Source: CAVTWD01 sp963738325 (GTDB lineage Bacteria > Actinomycetota > Acidimicrobiia > Acidimicrobiales > Ilumatobacteraceae). Taken from it: DNA of 64,000 nucleotides. The stretch covers positions 62,001-126,000 of the forward strand of contig CAVTWD010000011.1 of assembly GCA_963738325.1 (NCBI GenBank), in the 5' to 3' direction. The translations under genes and the position numbers were made by a program. Below, one piece after another: positions 1-11,779 of the stretch; within the stretch, counting starts at the first letter, position 1, and every line of letters begins with the position of its first letter. Under the pieces are notes generated by a model. The model was not told the DNA's origin. It searched no databases and saw only the letters and a program-made list of their open reading frames with translations.

Positions 1-83
1 GGAGAGATCGACGGGGGCGCGTCGAGCACCGGCGGCGGCAGGGGCGATCCAGGGCCGGGCGGGTCGAGGGTGGCGCTGCTCAT
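1..83 (-). CDS. N-terminus of unidentified protein (runs off window)
   Basis: An ATG at 83 overlaps the stop of the gtrA gene in an ATGA arrangement, and the frame stays open to the window edge (27 codons). The visible peptide starts MSSATLDPPGPGSPLPPP and is rich in Pro, Ser and Ala, which suggests a disordered cytoplasmic tail. The stop/start overlap implies translational coupling with gtrA and the upstream glycosyltransferase, so a membrane or envelope function is plausible, but nothing in the visible part identifies a family. Confidence 0.5.
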   Translation of the reverse strand, partial: MSSATLDPPGPGSPLPPPVLDAPPSIS

Positions 84-631
84 CGCGTGCCTCTCAGGGT
101 CGAGGGCTCGGCGGAGACCCTCCGGCGCGAGGCCCGGCGACCGAAAAGCAAGCGGTCCATCACCACGAACTGGGCGAGCCACAAAGCGCCGAAGGCGCTG
201 AGGTTGGCGGCCAGGATGGCCGCGGTGCGCCCGAGCCCCGTCAATCCGAGGCCTCCGGCCCAGGTCGCCACCCACGCCACGGCCGCCGTCGAGAGAACGA
301 GGCCGGCCACCGCCAGCACGCAGAAGGGCACGATCTCCCGCCAGGGGTCGGAGGCATCTCGATGCCCCCAGACCCAACGCCGGTTGAGGACATACGAGGG
401 CGCGATCCCGGCCAAGGTGGCGAGCACGTTGGCCGAGGCCGCGGGCAGCTCCGTGGCGAGGGTCAAGAAGCCGAGGACGCTCAGGCTCAGCACGGTGGTG
501 GTGACGGAGACCCCCATGCAGCGGGCCAGGCGCGAGCAGACGGGGTGATCGAGGAGGCGGGCGGGCAGGCGCGTGGCGCGCTGGCTCAGGCCGGTCGGCC
601 GATCGCGGGAGGTGGTGGTCTCGTCGGCCAT
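80..631 (-). CDS. GtrA-family membrane protein
   Basis: This 183-residue protein has four hydrophobic segments and the motif NRRWVWG after the second one, typical of GtrA-like (DPMS3-like) proteins that help translocate or position polyprenyl-linked sugars for envelope glycosylation. The ATG at 631 was chosen because the open frame further upstream overlaps the glycosyltransferase gene and has shadow-like composition. It lies 13 bp downstream of a GT2 glycosyltransferase, a classic GT2-GtrA pairing, and its stop overlaps the next start. Substrate cannot be read from the sequence. Confidence 0.88.
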   Translation of the reverse strand: MADETTTSRDRPTGLSQRATRLPARLLDHPVCSRLARCMGVSVTTTVLSLSVLGFLTLATELPAASANVLATLAGIAPSYVLNRRWVWGHRDASDPWREIVPFCVLAVAGLVLSTAAVAWVATWAGGLGLTGLGRTAAILAANLSAFGALWLAQFVVMDRLLFGRRASRRRVSAEPSTLRGTR

Positions 632-644
632 CGCTCGACAGCGA

Positions 645-1454
645 TCAGGCCGCGACGCAGTCGCGGTCGCGCTGGCGCGGCACGCCGACGATGCCTTCGC
701 CCCTCCAGAAGCGCCGGCGCATCCGCCACACCCCCTTGAGGTCGTCGAGCGCCGTCCGCAGGATGGCGACTCGCGAGTCGGGATCGTCGACCCACGTGAC
801 CGGGACCTCGGTGATCCGCAGACCGCTGCGCTCGGCCAGGAGCAGCAGCTCGGTGTCGAAGAACCAGCTCTGATCGACCACCTCCGGAAGGATGGCTTGG
901 GCCACCGAGGCGCGAACGGCCTTGAAGCCGCACTGGGCGTCGCGGACTCGAGTGCCGAACGCGAGGCGGAGGAGACCGTTGTAGGCACGCGAGATCACCT
1001 CCCGCTTCGCGCCCCGCTCGACGTGGGCCCCTGGGGCCAGCCGGGAGCCGATGGCGACGTCGGCCTCGTCGCTCAAGAGCCGCGACACGAGCGGAACGAA
1101 GGCGGAGAGGTCGGTCGAGAGGTCGATGTCCATGTAGGCCACGACGTCGGCGTCGTTCACCGTCCACGCCGCTCGCAGCGCCCGCCCGCGTCCCTTCTCG
1201 TCGAGATGCAAGACGCGAACGCCAGGGAGCAACGCCAGCGTCTCGGCCAGCGCCAGGGTGCCGTCGGTCGAGGCGTTGTCGACGATCGTGATGCGCCATG
1301 CGAACGGCGCGTGGAGGCGGAGGTAGGCGTGCAGGGTGAAGAGCCGGGCCCGCAGCACGTGCGCCTCGTTGTGAACGGGGAGAACGACGTCCACGGCCGG
1401 GCTCGTGAGGGAGGGGTGGCCTCCGAGTCGTTCGTGCATCGCGGCGGTGGTCAT
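645..1454 (-). CDS. GT2-family glycosyltransferase (dolichol/polyprenyl-phosphate sugar synthase type)
   Basis: A 269-residue GT-A fold protein. VDVVLPVHNE (residues 21-30) is the nucleotide-sugar entry strand, DNASTDGT follows at about 59, and the metal-binding DID triad is at 109-111, followed by an IGSR motif. The layout matches polyprenyl-phosphate mannosyl/glucosyl transferases without C-terminal membrane helices. ATG 1454 is preceded by a GGAAGGGACG-like ribosome site; open frame continues upstream but overlaps nothing conserved. With gtrA directly downstream it probably makes a lipid-linked sugar that GtrA then handles. The exact sugar is unknown. Confidence 0.88.
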   Translation of the reverse strand: MTTAAMHERLGGHPSLTSPAVDVVLPVHNEAHVLRARLFTLHAYLRLHAPFAWRITIVDNASTDGTLALAETLALLPGVRVLHLDEKGRGRALRAAWTVNDADVVAYMDIDLSTDLSAFVPLVSRLLSDEADVAIGSRLAPGAHVERGAKREVISRAYNGLLRLAFGTRVRDAQCGFKAVRASVAQAILPEVVDQSWFFDTELLLLAERSGLRITEVPVTWVDDPDSRVAILRTALDDLKGVWRMRRRFWRGEGIVGVPRQRDRDCVAA

Positions 1455-1578
1455 CGAACGTCCCTTCCTCGGGCGGTGGGGGGAAGCCGCCATCAGGAGG
1501 ATGCGGGACGTGGCTTGGGGGCGCCGGCGAGCGACCTGGGAGTTACCTGTGAGGGCGAACGGGCGGGTCGACCGCGGC

Positions 1579-2632
1579 TCAGCGGCGGTGGCGGGCGACC
1601 TCGTAGCAACCGAGAGCCGCGGCCGCGGCCACGTTGAGGGAGGAGAGGCGGCCGCGCATCGGGATGCGCACGAGCACGTCGCAGCGATCACGCGTCAGCC
1701 GGCTGAGCCCCGAGCCCTCCGCCCCGAGCACGAGCACGATGGGTTCGGAGCCCAGCTCGCCGAGGTCGAAGAGGCTGCGCTCGGCGGCGTCGTCCAGGCC
1801 CACCACCCAGACACCGGCTTTGCGGAGTCGTCGGAGCGCGCCGGGGAGGCCGGGGACGACGGCGATGGCGAGGTGCTCGATGGCGCCGGCGGCCGACTTG
1901 GCCACCGTCGGGGTGATGTGGACGGCACGGTGCCGGGGCAGCACGACGCCGGTCACGCCCGCACCCTCGGCGGCCCGCAGGAGCGCGCCGAGGTTGCCCG
2001 GGTCGGTCACGCCGTCGACGGCCACGAGGAAAGGGACGCCGGCCGCGCCACGAGCTCCTCGAGATCCGTTTCGGGCAGCGGTGCCGCTAGCGCCAGCACT
2101 CCCTGGGGCGCCTCGCTCCGGGCCTGCGCCTCGAGGCGCCTGCGGGCGACTTCTCGAACCGGCACCCGGCGCACGCTCGCCAGATCGAGGAGGTCGGCGA
2201 TGGCCCCACGGTCGTCGAGGTCGCTTGCCACCCACAGCTCGTGGACGGCCCGCTTCCCGGCCAGGAGCAACTCCCGCACGGCTTGGCGGCCCTCCACCTG
2301 CTCCCCGCCGAGCCCTCGCACCGGACGCGAGGACCGTCGCACGCCTGTTCGTGGCTCGCGCGATCGTCCCGAACCGCCCTTCTGTGCCGCGCCCATGCTT
2401 CGCGCCCCGTACGCCGCTCGCGCCGAACCGGCCTTCCCTCCCGAGCCGGCCGTCCGCGCCGAACCGGCCTGCGGCGCCGCCCCGCTCGCCGCGCGCCGTG
2501 CCCGTACCCGTCTTCCGTCCCGAACCGCCCTTCCCGCGCCGCGCCCGTGCTTCGCGCCCCGGACGCCGCTCGACCTCCGCCCGCCGTCGTCCCCGGCGGC
2601 GTGCCCCCTCTGGGGCGCCGCCCCCGCATCAT
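1579..2632 (-). CDS. rlmB: 23S rRNA 2'-O-methyltransferase, TrmH/RlmB type (frameshifted)
   Basis: Three reading frames together give one SpoU/TrmH protein. ATG 2632 overlaps the ispF stop (CCATGATG) and opens an Arg/Gly-rich tail. A second frame (from about 2396) carries the substrate-binding domain with VEGRQAVRELLLAGKR. The third frame (to 1579) carries the knotted SPOUT domain with DGVTDPGNLGALLR, LVLGAEGSGL and IPMRGRLSSLNV, the three SpoU motifs. The frame change near 2045-2055 needs one extra base, so one base seems to be missing there; the first change lies in the low-complexity tail. The tail start is less certain than the domains. It methylates a 23S rRNA guanosine in family members. 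Confidence 0.8.
2365..2572. repeat. Imperfect direct repeat inside the rlmB N-terminal tail
   Basis: A stretch of about 56 bp at 2365-2420 recurs with a few changes at 2516-2572; both begin CGTCCCGAACCGCCCTTC. The copies differ by one base in length, so they are read in different frames. They lie in the Arg/Gly/Pro-coding tail of rlmB and may mark slippage or internal duplication. Confidence 0.75.
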
Positions 2633-3106
2633 GGCGCAGTCACCACGGCCACGGCCCAGCAGACGATCCCTTCCCGCCGACCGAGGACACCCAGCCCCTC
2701 CGGACTCCGCCCGCTCACGGTGACCGGTGCCCCCACCGCGTCGCTCAGGCACGAGGCCATCTCCGTCCGCCGCGGACCCACTCGCGGCACCTCACAGACG
2801 AGCTTGCAGTCCACGTTGCCCGGCTCCCAGCCCGCGGCGCGAACGACCGTCGCCGTTTGCCGGAGCAGCTCGATCGAGTCCGCGTCTCGCGTAGCGGGGG
2901 TCGGTGTCGGGGAAGTGCTCGCCGATGTCGCCGAGGCCGGCGGCCCCGAGCAGAGCGTCGATCGTGGCATGGGCCACGACGTCGGCGTCGCTGTGCCCCA
3001 CGAGGCCCGGTCCCTCGGGGAACGTGACGCCGCCGAGCACGAGTCGCCGCGTCGGGTCGTCGCTCACCCGGTGCACGTCGAAGCCCTGTCCCACGCGGAC
3101 ACGCAT
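2629..3106 (-). CDS. ispF: 2-C-methyl-D-erythritol 2,4-cyclodiphosphate synthase (frameshifted)
   Basis: IspF closes the cyclodiphosphate ring in the MEP isoprenoid pathway. The N-terminal frame shows GFDVHR (zinc-binding Asp and His) and GHSDADVVAHA, then DTDPRYA; the C-terminal frame continues with DADSIELLRQ and ends with the substrate-binding TEMASCLSDAVGAPVTVS. The frames must be joined by a one-base correction near 2885-2893, giving roughly 158 residues, the usual length. The ATG at 3106 overlaps the ispD stop (TGATG), so the two are translationally coupled, and the stop overlaps the rlmB start. Confidence 0.9.
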
Positions 3107-3738
3107 CAGCCCGCGCCTGCCACCGCGCGGCGGGCGCGCTCGAGGTCCTCCGGCACGGTCACCTTCGTGTTGCCAGGCTCGCCCTCGACCACCACAACGT
3201 GGCCGCCGAGCCGCTCCACGAGCGATGCATCGTCGGTGGCGTCGCCTTCGTCGGCATGCGCCTTCCGGAGGACCTCGGCCCGGAAGGCCTGCGGGGTCTG
3301 CACGGTCACGAGCCGCGACCGATCCAGTGTGGCGACCACGGCGCCGCCCTCGTCGACCTCCTTCACGGTGTCGGCCACCGGAAGGCCCGGCACTCCCGCG
3401 TCGGCTCCGTTGCGTACTGCCCCGATCACCCGCTCGAACAGCGCAGACGTGGCAAGGGGGCGGGCACCATCGTGGACGCAGATGATCGTGGCACCGTCGG
3501 GCACATGATCGAGGCCTCGGCGGACGGAGTCGCTACGGGTGGCGCCGCCGGCGATGCCTTCGCCACGATCCGCATGGGCCGGGGTCACCACCACGACGAC
3601 CCCCTCGCTGACACCCGTCGCCGCGTCCACTGCCCAGTCGAGCAGCCGGCGGCCACCGAGGTCTTCGTACTGCTTCTCCGTGCCGAACCGTTGGCCGGTG
3701 CCGGCGGCGACGACGATCGTCCACACACGCTCGGGCAC
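3106..3738 (-). CDS. ispD: 2-C-methyl-D-erythritol 4-phosphate cytidylyltransferase
   Basis: IspD couples CTP to methylerythritol phosphate, two steps before IspF. The protein from GTG 3738 is 210 residues, a little shorter than most IspD. The nucleotide-binding loop AAGTGQRFG (11-19), KQYEDLGG, VHDGARPL and TPQAF motifs are all present. The GTG start was chosen because upstream sequence belongs to the divergent regulator and because a -10-like TACCCT sits 8 nt before it on the minus strand, which suggests a leaderless transcript. Confidence 0.9.
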   Translation of the reverse strand: MPERVWTIVVAAGTGQRFGTEKQYEDLGGRRLLDWAVDAATGVSEGVVVVVTPAHADRGEGIAGGATRSDSVRRGLDHVPDGATIICVHDGARPLATSALFERVIGAVRNGADAGVPGLPVADTVKEVDEGGAVVATLDRSRLVTVQTPQAFRAEVLRKAHADEGDATDDASLVERLGGHVVVVEGEPGNTKVTVPEDLERARRAVAGAG

Positions 3739-3769
3739 GACGGTCGAGGGTAGTACCGTCCCCCCACAC

Positions 3770-4426
3770 ATGACCGACGACCTGCTCGAGAACAGCGAGT
3801 TCTTCGCCGAGGTCGACCACGACGTGCGCATGCAGCTTGCCGGCCAGGGCCAACGCCGCCGCCTCGTCCGGGGAGACGTGCTCTTCAGTGAGGGCGACGA
3901 ACCTTTGGAGCTGTTCGTCGTGGTGGAGGGTCGGATCGCCATCGCGCGTGGTTCGATCGACGGGCGCGAGAGCGTGCTCGCGCTCATGGAGCCCGGTGAC
4001 CTCTTCGGGGAGATGGCCCTCCTCGACGGCCAGCCCCGGTCGGCCGAAGCCCGCGCGCTCGAGCCGTCCACGGTGCTCGCCATCCCCTACACACCCGTGC
4101 AAGAGCTCTTCGTCGAACAGCCACGGTTGTTGTGGGGCGTCGTCAGGATGCTGTCGCAGCGCGTGAGGAACATGGACGAGGCCCTCGCCGACTCCGTCTT
4201 CCTCGACGTGACCGGCCGCACCGCGAAGCGCCTCCTCGAGTTGGCGGGCACGCACGATGAGTTCATGCTGCCGGTCACGCAGGAGGAGCTAGCCGGCATG
4301 GTGGGCGCGTCGAGGGAGCGGGTGAACAAAGCCATTGCCAGCTTCATCCGCCTGGGTTGGCTGGCCCAGCAAGAGCGTCGCTACACGATCCTCCAGCGAG
4401 ATCGGCTCGAGCTGCGGGCCCGCTGA
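3770..4426 (+). CDS. CRP/FNR-family transcriptional regulator
   Basis: A 218-residue regulator. Residues about 10-125 form a cyclic-nucleotide-binding-type beta roll (GDVLFSEGDEPLELFVVVEG, then GDLFGEMALLDGQPRSAEARA), and the C-terminal third is a winged helix with VTQEELAGMVGASRERVNK as recognition region. The roll keeps the FGEMALLDGQPRSA phosphate-binding cassette, so cAMP or another cyclic nucleotide is a plausible ligand. The gene diverges from ispD with only 31 bp between starts; a TACCGT about 10 nt before the ATG suggests a very short leader. Confidence 0.9.
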   Translation: MTDDLLENSEFFAEVDHDVRMQLAGQGQRRRLVRGDVLFSEGDEPLELFVVVEGRIAIARGSIDGRESVLALMEPGDLFGEMALLDGQPRSAEARALEPSTVLAIPYTPVQELFVEQPRLLWGVVRMLSQRVRNMDEALADSVFLDVTGRTAKRLLELAGTHDEFMLPVTQEELAGMVGASRERVNKAIASFIRLGWLAQQERRYTILQRDRLELRAR

Positions 4427-4442
4427 GCGCGGGCTCGGAGGC

Positions 4443-5103
4443 TCACGCCCGCAGGAAGCTGAAGCAACGCCTCCAGGCATCGGCCGCGTCGGCGGCTCGA
4501 TGGGTGGGACGAGCGGGGTCGTGCACAAATCCGTGCTCGGCCTCCGGGTAGCGCACGACCTTGACCGTGCGCTGAGCCGCGAGCGCGTCGACGTCGGAGG
4601 GCGGCGTGTAGTGGTCGCGGACGCCGATGATGGCCAGGACGGGGCAGGCGAGCGGTGAGGCGAGCCGCTTGAGTGGCTCACCCTGACCCGGGCCGTGCCA
4701 GGCGGCGGGAACACGGATCATCCCGTAGAAGCTCACGATGCGGGCGAACCGTCCCATTCCCGCCGCCTTCAAGGCGTACATGCCGCCCATGCAGAACCCG
4801 ATGAGATGGACCCGCTCGCAGCCGGTCGCGGTCGCCGCCTCGTCGAAATCTCGATAGGCCTCGCTGTCGCGCTTGGACGCCACCGCGGCGTAACGCGTCT
4901 CGACGTCGGAGCCGAGGTTCTGGCGCGGGAAAGGGCTCGACCGCGCACACGGTGTACTGGTAGCGGGCCGCGACGCGCGCCGCCATGTCCTCGAACAACG
5001 GGCGCAGGCCGAAGATGTCCGGGGCGATGACGAGGCCAGCCGCCGGCTCACCGGCGGGGGTGACCAGCTCAGCCGGCGTACCCGAGGGCAGCGTGGTCCG
5101 CAT
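4443..5103 (-). CDS. Dienelactone hydrolase-family protein (frameshifted)
   Basis: The N-terminal frame from ATG 5103 reads to VCAVEPFP; the C-terminal frame continues with QNLGSDVETRYAAVA and ends at 4443. The join is near 4925, in GGGAAAGGG. The nucleophile motif GFCMGG has the cysteine typical of dienelactone hydrolases instead of serine, and the later VRDHYTPP (Asp) and EHGF (His) complete the triad. Family members hydrolyse cyclic esters or lactones; the substrate here is unknown. It is convergent with the CRP-family gene and lies downstream of disA. Confidence 0.82.
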
Positions 5104-5142
5104 GACCCGATGGTGCCACAGTGCCACCGCTCAGCGGGTGAG

Positions 5143-6213
5143 TCACGAGTAGCGGTCGAGGATGCTCGTCTCGGCCAGCTTCGACAGCCCTTCCTTGATC
5201 GCTCGGGCACGCGCTTCACCCACCCCTTGGACGTCCTCCAGGTCGTGCAGGGTGGCGCGCATGATCTTCTGGAGGCTGCCGAAGCGGTCGACCACGTGGT
5301 CGATGACACCCTCGGGCAGCCGGGGTACCTTCGCGAGCAGGCGGTAGCCACGCGGTTGGAGGCTGGCCTCCACATCCGCGTGATGCGGCAGCCGCAAGAC
5401 CGACGCCATCGTCCTCGCGTCGAGCACCTCGTCGGTGTCGAACGAGGCCAACTCCCCGAGTGCCTCGTCGATCGAATGGTCCGGGTCGTCGGCGAGGTAG
5501 TCCTGCAGGACGAGCCAGCGGTCGTCCTCCAGGTCGCCGAGCACCTCGTCGAGTTGCAGCCGTACGAGGCGGGCGTCGTTGCCGAGCTCGACGATGTAGG
5601 TCTCGATCTCCTCCGCGATCCGGCGAACCATCTCACCTCGCTGCAGCACAGCCACCACGTCTCGCACCGTGACGAGATCCTCCACCTCGAGGGTGGAGAG
5701 CGCGGCCGACCCGTCGTCGAGCCGGGTCCTGTAGCGCTCCAACGTCTGGAGCGCCTGATTGGCCCGGTTGAGCAAACGGGGGATCTCCTCCAGCACGTGC
5801 TTGACCGCCCCGACGTAGACCGTGATGACGGCCATGTCCTCGGACACGGAGATGACCGGGACCTCGATGGAACGGGCCACCCGCTCGGCCGTGCGATGAC
5901 GAGTGCCCGTCTCGCTCGTGGGCACGTTCGGGTTGGGGACGAGATGAACGTTGGCCCGGGCGATGCGGCTCGCGTCGGCCGCCAGGATGATGGCGCCGTC
6001 CATCTTCGCCAGCTCCGAAAGGCGTTGCGGGCTGTAGGCGGCGTCGAGCAGGAACCCGCCGGAACAGATCGACAGGACCTCGGGCCCATCGCCGACGACG
6101 ACGAGCGCGCCCATCTTCGCCTTGACGATGCGGTCGAGCCCCTCGCGCAACGGCTTGCCGGGAGCGACCGAGGCCAGGGCGTCGTGCAGCGAGCTCGTAC
6201 GCCGAGGGGCCAC
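5143..6213 (-). CDS. disA: DNA integrity scanning diadenylate cyclase DisA
   Basis: DisA makes cyclic di-AMP from two ATP while scanning DNA. The 356-residue protein is full length: N-terminal DAC domain with KMDGAIILAADASRI (DGA motif) and GTRHRTAER (RHR motif), a helical spine in the middle, and a C-terminal helix-hairpin-helix DNA-binding part (VQGVGEARARAIKEGL). It lies 22 bp downstream of radA, the standard radA-disA pairing linked to branched-DNA processing and sporulation or stress checkpoints. Confidence 0.96.
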   Translation of the reverse strand: MAPRRTSSLHDALASVAPGKPLREGLDRIVKAKMGALVVVGDGPEVLSICSGGFLLDAAYSPQRLSELAKMDGAIILAADASRIARANVHLVPNPNVPTSETGTRHRTAERVARSIEVPVISVSEDMAVITVYVGAVKHVLEEIPRLLNRANQALQTLERYRTRLDDGSAALSTLEVEDLVTVRDVVAVLQRGEMVRRIAEEIETYIVELGNDARLVRLQLDEVLGDLEDDRWLVLQDYLADDPDHSIDEALGELASFDTDEVLDARTMASVLRLPHHADVEASLQPRGYRLLAKVPRLPEGVIDHVVDRFGSLQKIMRATLHDLEDVQGVGEARARAIKEGLSKLAETSILDRYS

Positions 6214-6235
6214 AAGCGGAGTCTACGGGGGACGT

Positions 6236-7598
6236 TCACGCGAGGAGGCTTGCCTGCTCGAGCGCTTCGACCACGTGGCCGGCGCGTTGCGTCGCGACAC
6301 CTTCGACCCCGTTGGGCACGGACGCGGCGACGAGGGCCCGACGGAAGCCGAGGCGAGCCGCCTCGGCCAATCGCCGCGGAGTCTGAGCCGCCTGGCGCAC
6401 CTCACCCGCCAATCCCACTTCGCCGCAGGCGACGAGGTCGTCGGGGACGGCGACGCCCGCCAGGGACGACGCCAGCGCCAGGCACACGGCGAGGTCGCTG
6501 CCCGGCTCTCCCAACCGGACGCCCCCCACCGCGGACACGTAGATGTCACTGCCCCCGAAGACGAGGCCAGCCCGCTTCTCGAGCACGGCGACCAGCAGGG
6601 CGAGGCGCCCGTGGTCGAGACCCTGCCGCGCTCCGGCGGGGCAGGGCAAGGGCCGACGGGGTGACGAGCGCCTGGATCTCGACGAGCAGCGGTCGCTGAC
6701 CTTCGACGACGGGGACGACTGCGGAGCCGGCGACGCCGGTGCGGCGGTCGGCGAGGAACAAACCGCTCGGGTCGGGGACGGCGGCGAGGCCGGTCTCGCC
6801 CATCTCGAAGAGGCCGAGCTCGTCGGTGGCGCCGAAGCGATGCTTGGTGGCACGGAGCAGGCGCAGGGCGTGGTGGTGGTCACCCTCGAAGGAGAGCACC
6901 GTGTCGACCACGTGCTCGAGCACACGCGGCCCCGCCAGCCCACCGTCCTTGGTCACGTGGCCGACCAGCAACATGGCGGTGCCCCGTTCCTTGGCCACCC
7001 GCACGAGGCGGTGCGCCCCCTCGCGCACCTGGACGACCGAGCCCGGCGCGGAGCCCAGCTCGGGCTCGACCATCGTCTGGATCGAGTCGACGACGACCAC
7101 ACCAGGTTCGACCCGGCCGATGGCGTCGATGACCGCGGGCAGCAGCGTTTCGGAGAGCAGCCAGAGGTTGGGTTCCAGGGCGCCCAGGCGTTCGGCGCGC
7201 GCTCGTATCTGCTGCTTGCTCTCCTCTCCGGACACGTAGAGCACGGCCAGCCCACTGCGGGCGCACTCGGCCGAGGCCTGCAAGAGCAGCGTGGACTTCC
7301 CGATGCCGGGCTCGCCGCCGATGAGGGTGACCGAGCCCGGCACGAGGCCCCCGCCCAGGACCCGGTCGAGCTCGGCCACCCGGGTGGCCCGCGGAGCCGC
7401 CTCCGTGGTGTCGACCTCGAGGATCGGTGTCGGCCGATCGACGGGGCCGAGCCCATCGAGCGGGCCTGCCCGCCCGACGGGTACCTCGACGTCTTCCTCC
7501 AGCGTGTTCCAACCGCCGCAACCGGGACAGCGCCCGACCCATTTGGGCGCGGTGACGCCGCACTCCCGGCAGCGGTGGGTGACACGCAATCGAGCCAT
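6236..7598 (-). CDS. radA: DNA repair protein RadA (frameshifted)
   Basis: RadA (Sms) is a RecA-like DnaB-type helicase that extends recombination D-loops. From ATG 7598: four-cysteine zinc finger (CRECG...CPGCGGW), Walker A GEPGIGKST, a KHRFG motif (KNRFG in most RadA), then EIQALVTPSALALPRR. The C-terminal Lon-like domain (GRLALLVAVLEKRAGL, EVGLAGEVRQ) continues in another frame, joined near 6635-6645, and ends at 6236. Total length is the usual 450 or so residues. It overlaps nothing upstream and faces a lipoprotein gene across a 223-bp divergent spacer. Confidence 0.92.
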
Positions 7599-7693
7599 GA
7601 ACGGGAAGGTACGCAGGGGGTGCGACAGAGTCGCTCGGGCACGGCAGGATCGGCGTCCGAGCCCTTGCCGAGCCAACGAGGAGGCGAAACGTG

Positions 7694-7720
7694 CGGAAGA
7701 CGCACCTTCGGAAGACGCAC
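7694..7720. repeat. Two 12-bp direct repeats in radA/lipoprotein spacer
   Basis: CGGAAGACGCAC occurs at 7694-7705 and again at 7709-7720, a 15-bp period, within the 223-bp divergent region between radA and the lipoprotein gene. Tandem half-sites in a divergent spacer could bind a regulator, but no family is suggested. I saw no gene in 7599-7821. Confidence 0.5.
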
Positions 7721-7821
7721 GATCTGGTTCCTGGTTCGGGAAAGATGGGCTCGAGACGGTCGGGTCGGCAACCCCCACGGTTCCGGCCGGAGGGCGCGGT
7801 GACAGCGTCGGGAGGACCGGC

Positions 7822-8265
7822 TTGAATCGAGACGTGCGCCTCCTTGCCGCCCTCGCTGCCGTCGCCGCCGTGGCCCTCGGCCTCCTTGCCGGCTGCGGCG
7901 GCGCCTCGGCCCCGAAGAGCACCGCAGCCTTCTGCACTCGCCTCGCCGACTTGCGCCAAGGCAACCCGATCACCGACTCGATGACCGACGATCAGGCCGC
8001 GGCGCGGGCCACCAGGATCCTCGACGACCTCATCGCCACCGCCCCCGAGTCGATCAAGCAGGATCTCAAGACGTTCCGAGGACTCATCCAGGACATCCGC
8101 AAGGTCGACCGCAACGACGCCGCCGATGTTCAGAAGGCGGTGTCGGACCTGGCCACGCCGGAGGTGATCCAAGCGGGCCAGAGCCTGGCCGACTTCGCCA
8201 AGTCCGAGTGCGGTTTCACGGACATGTTCCAGACCGGCGCCGTGAGCGCCGACGGCGACAGCTGA
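7822..8265 (+). CDS. Putative lipoprotein, unknown function
   Basis: A 147-residue secreted lipoprotein: a short Arg-containing start, an Ala/Leu/Val-rich hydrophobic stretch and the lipobox LLAGC near residue 23. The mature part is helical and charged, with two cysteines (AFCTRLADLR and KSECGF) that could form a disulfide. The TTG at 7822 is chosen because GGGAGG lies 6 nt before it, whereas the later GTG is too far. Similar small lipoproteins are common in Actinobacteria but I do not recognise a named family. Confidence 0.72.
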   Translation: MNRDVRLLAALAAVAAVALGLLAGCGGASAPKSTAAFCTRLADLRQGNPITDSMTDDQAAARATRILDDLIATAPESIKQDLKTFRGLIQDIRKVDRNDAADVQKAVSDLATPEVIQAGQSLADFAKSECGFTDMFQTGAVSADGDS

Positions 8266-8308
8266 CGCGACTCTTCCGCCGATCGAACTGCCTCATCCGC
8301 CGTTCCTG

Positions 8309-8417
8309 CGTGTCACTTCGCGCAGATCGGCGCGGATCGACCCACGTGAACGAGGGGAGGCCGCGTGAACGAGGGGAGGCCGCGTGAACGACGGGGGGCC
8401 GCATGAACGAGGGTCGG
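8309..8417 (+). repeat. Dispersed intergenic repeat, copy A, with a 4 x 19-bp tandem tail
   Basis: 8309-8355 matches 30675-30721 (reverse strand) at 43 of 47 positions; both start CGTGTCACTTCGCGCAGAT. Here the end of the unit is expanded into four contiguous 19-bp units (8342-8360, 8361-8379, 8380-8398, 8399-8417), consensus CCGCGTGAACGAGGGGAGG. It lies in the 178-bp gap between two convergent genes, which otherwise shows no gene. Confidence 0.85.
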
Positions 8418-8443
8418 CGGCGATCAACGAACGAAGGGCCCGA

Positions 8444-9248
8444 TCAGGCGCGTTCACCGACCCGATGACGGCGGCGGCGCCAGACCACCACCCCGACGAC
8501 GGCACCGAGCACCGCCACGATCCCGATCCAGGCCCAGAAGGCCCATCGCACCCAGGTCTCCCGACTTCGAGCGGCTCGCGCGCTGCGGTCGACCAATGAG
8601 GCCGTGGCCGTGAGCGACGTCCGCGCCCCCCGGGCGAGCGACGGCGTCCACGACACCGTGCTCCCCACCACCTTGCCCGTGGTCGAGGTGACCGTCCCCG
8701 GAAGCCGGTAGCGCACGGTCAAGGCCAGCCCTGCCCGCAAGGCGGCATCGGAGATCCGGTCGGCGAGCGGCGGTGCGCCCAGCGCGGCCGCCAACTCCGC
8801 GTCGGAGAAGGCCGACAACCCGCTGAGCGACGCCTCCCCGGCCACCGCTGTGCGAACGTCTGCGAAGGTCCGCTCCTGGGTCACTGCCAGACCGCGCAGC
8901 GGGCCCGCCGGCCCGCTGATCTCGGCGAGCACCTGGGTGGCCTCAGCCGGCGTGGAGAAGCTTTTCGTGAGTACGACGGTCACACCTCCGTCCGCGCCCG
9001 TGGTGGGACCGGTGACCGTCCACCCTTGCGCCTTCAGATCGTCGAGGCGGAGATCGGCCACCAACCCGGGCACCTTCGCCACCAACTCCGCATCGGCTCG
9101 GGCCGTGACGGTGACCGTGCCCGAGCCGTCTGCCCGCACGGTCGTGTCGACATCCACGTCGAGGCGGCATCCGGCCAGGCCGAGAACGACCCCCAGCGCG
9201 ACGAAGGCGCCCCGTAGGACGCCTCGCCGTGATCGATTGGTGCGGAGA

Positions 9249-9259
<11 letters not shown>
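8444..9259 (-). CDS. LppM-like lipoprotein with C-terminal membrane anchor (start unresolved)
   Basis: A hydrophobic signal (GAFVALGVVLGLAGC) ends in a lipobox; the mature protein is mostly beta-strand with DVDVDTTVRADGSGTVTVTA near its start, like the LppM/DUF3153 family, and ends with one transmembrane helix and an Arg-rich tail. There is no ATG, GTG or TTG between the clpC stop region and the signal peptide; a CTG at 9259 is the nearest possible start, so a start-region error or rare start is likely. It follows clpC. In mycobacteria LppM affects phagosome trafficking; a general envelope role is more likely here. Confidence 0.7.

Positions 9260-11779
<2,520 letters not shown>

Noticed and set aside
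8342..8417. CRISPR-like array
   Set aside because: The 19-bp units touch each other without spacers and there are no cas genes.
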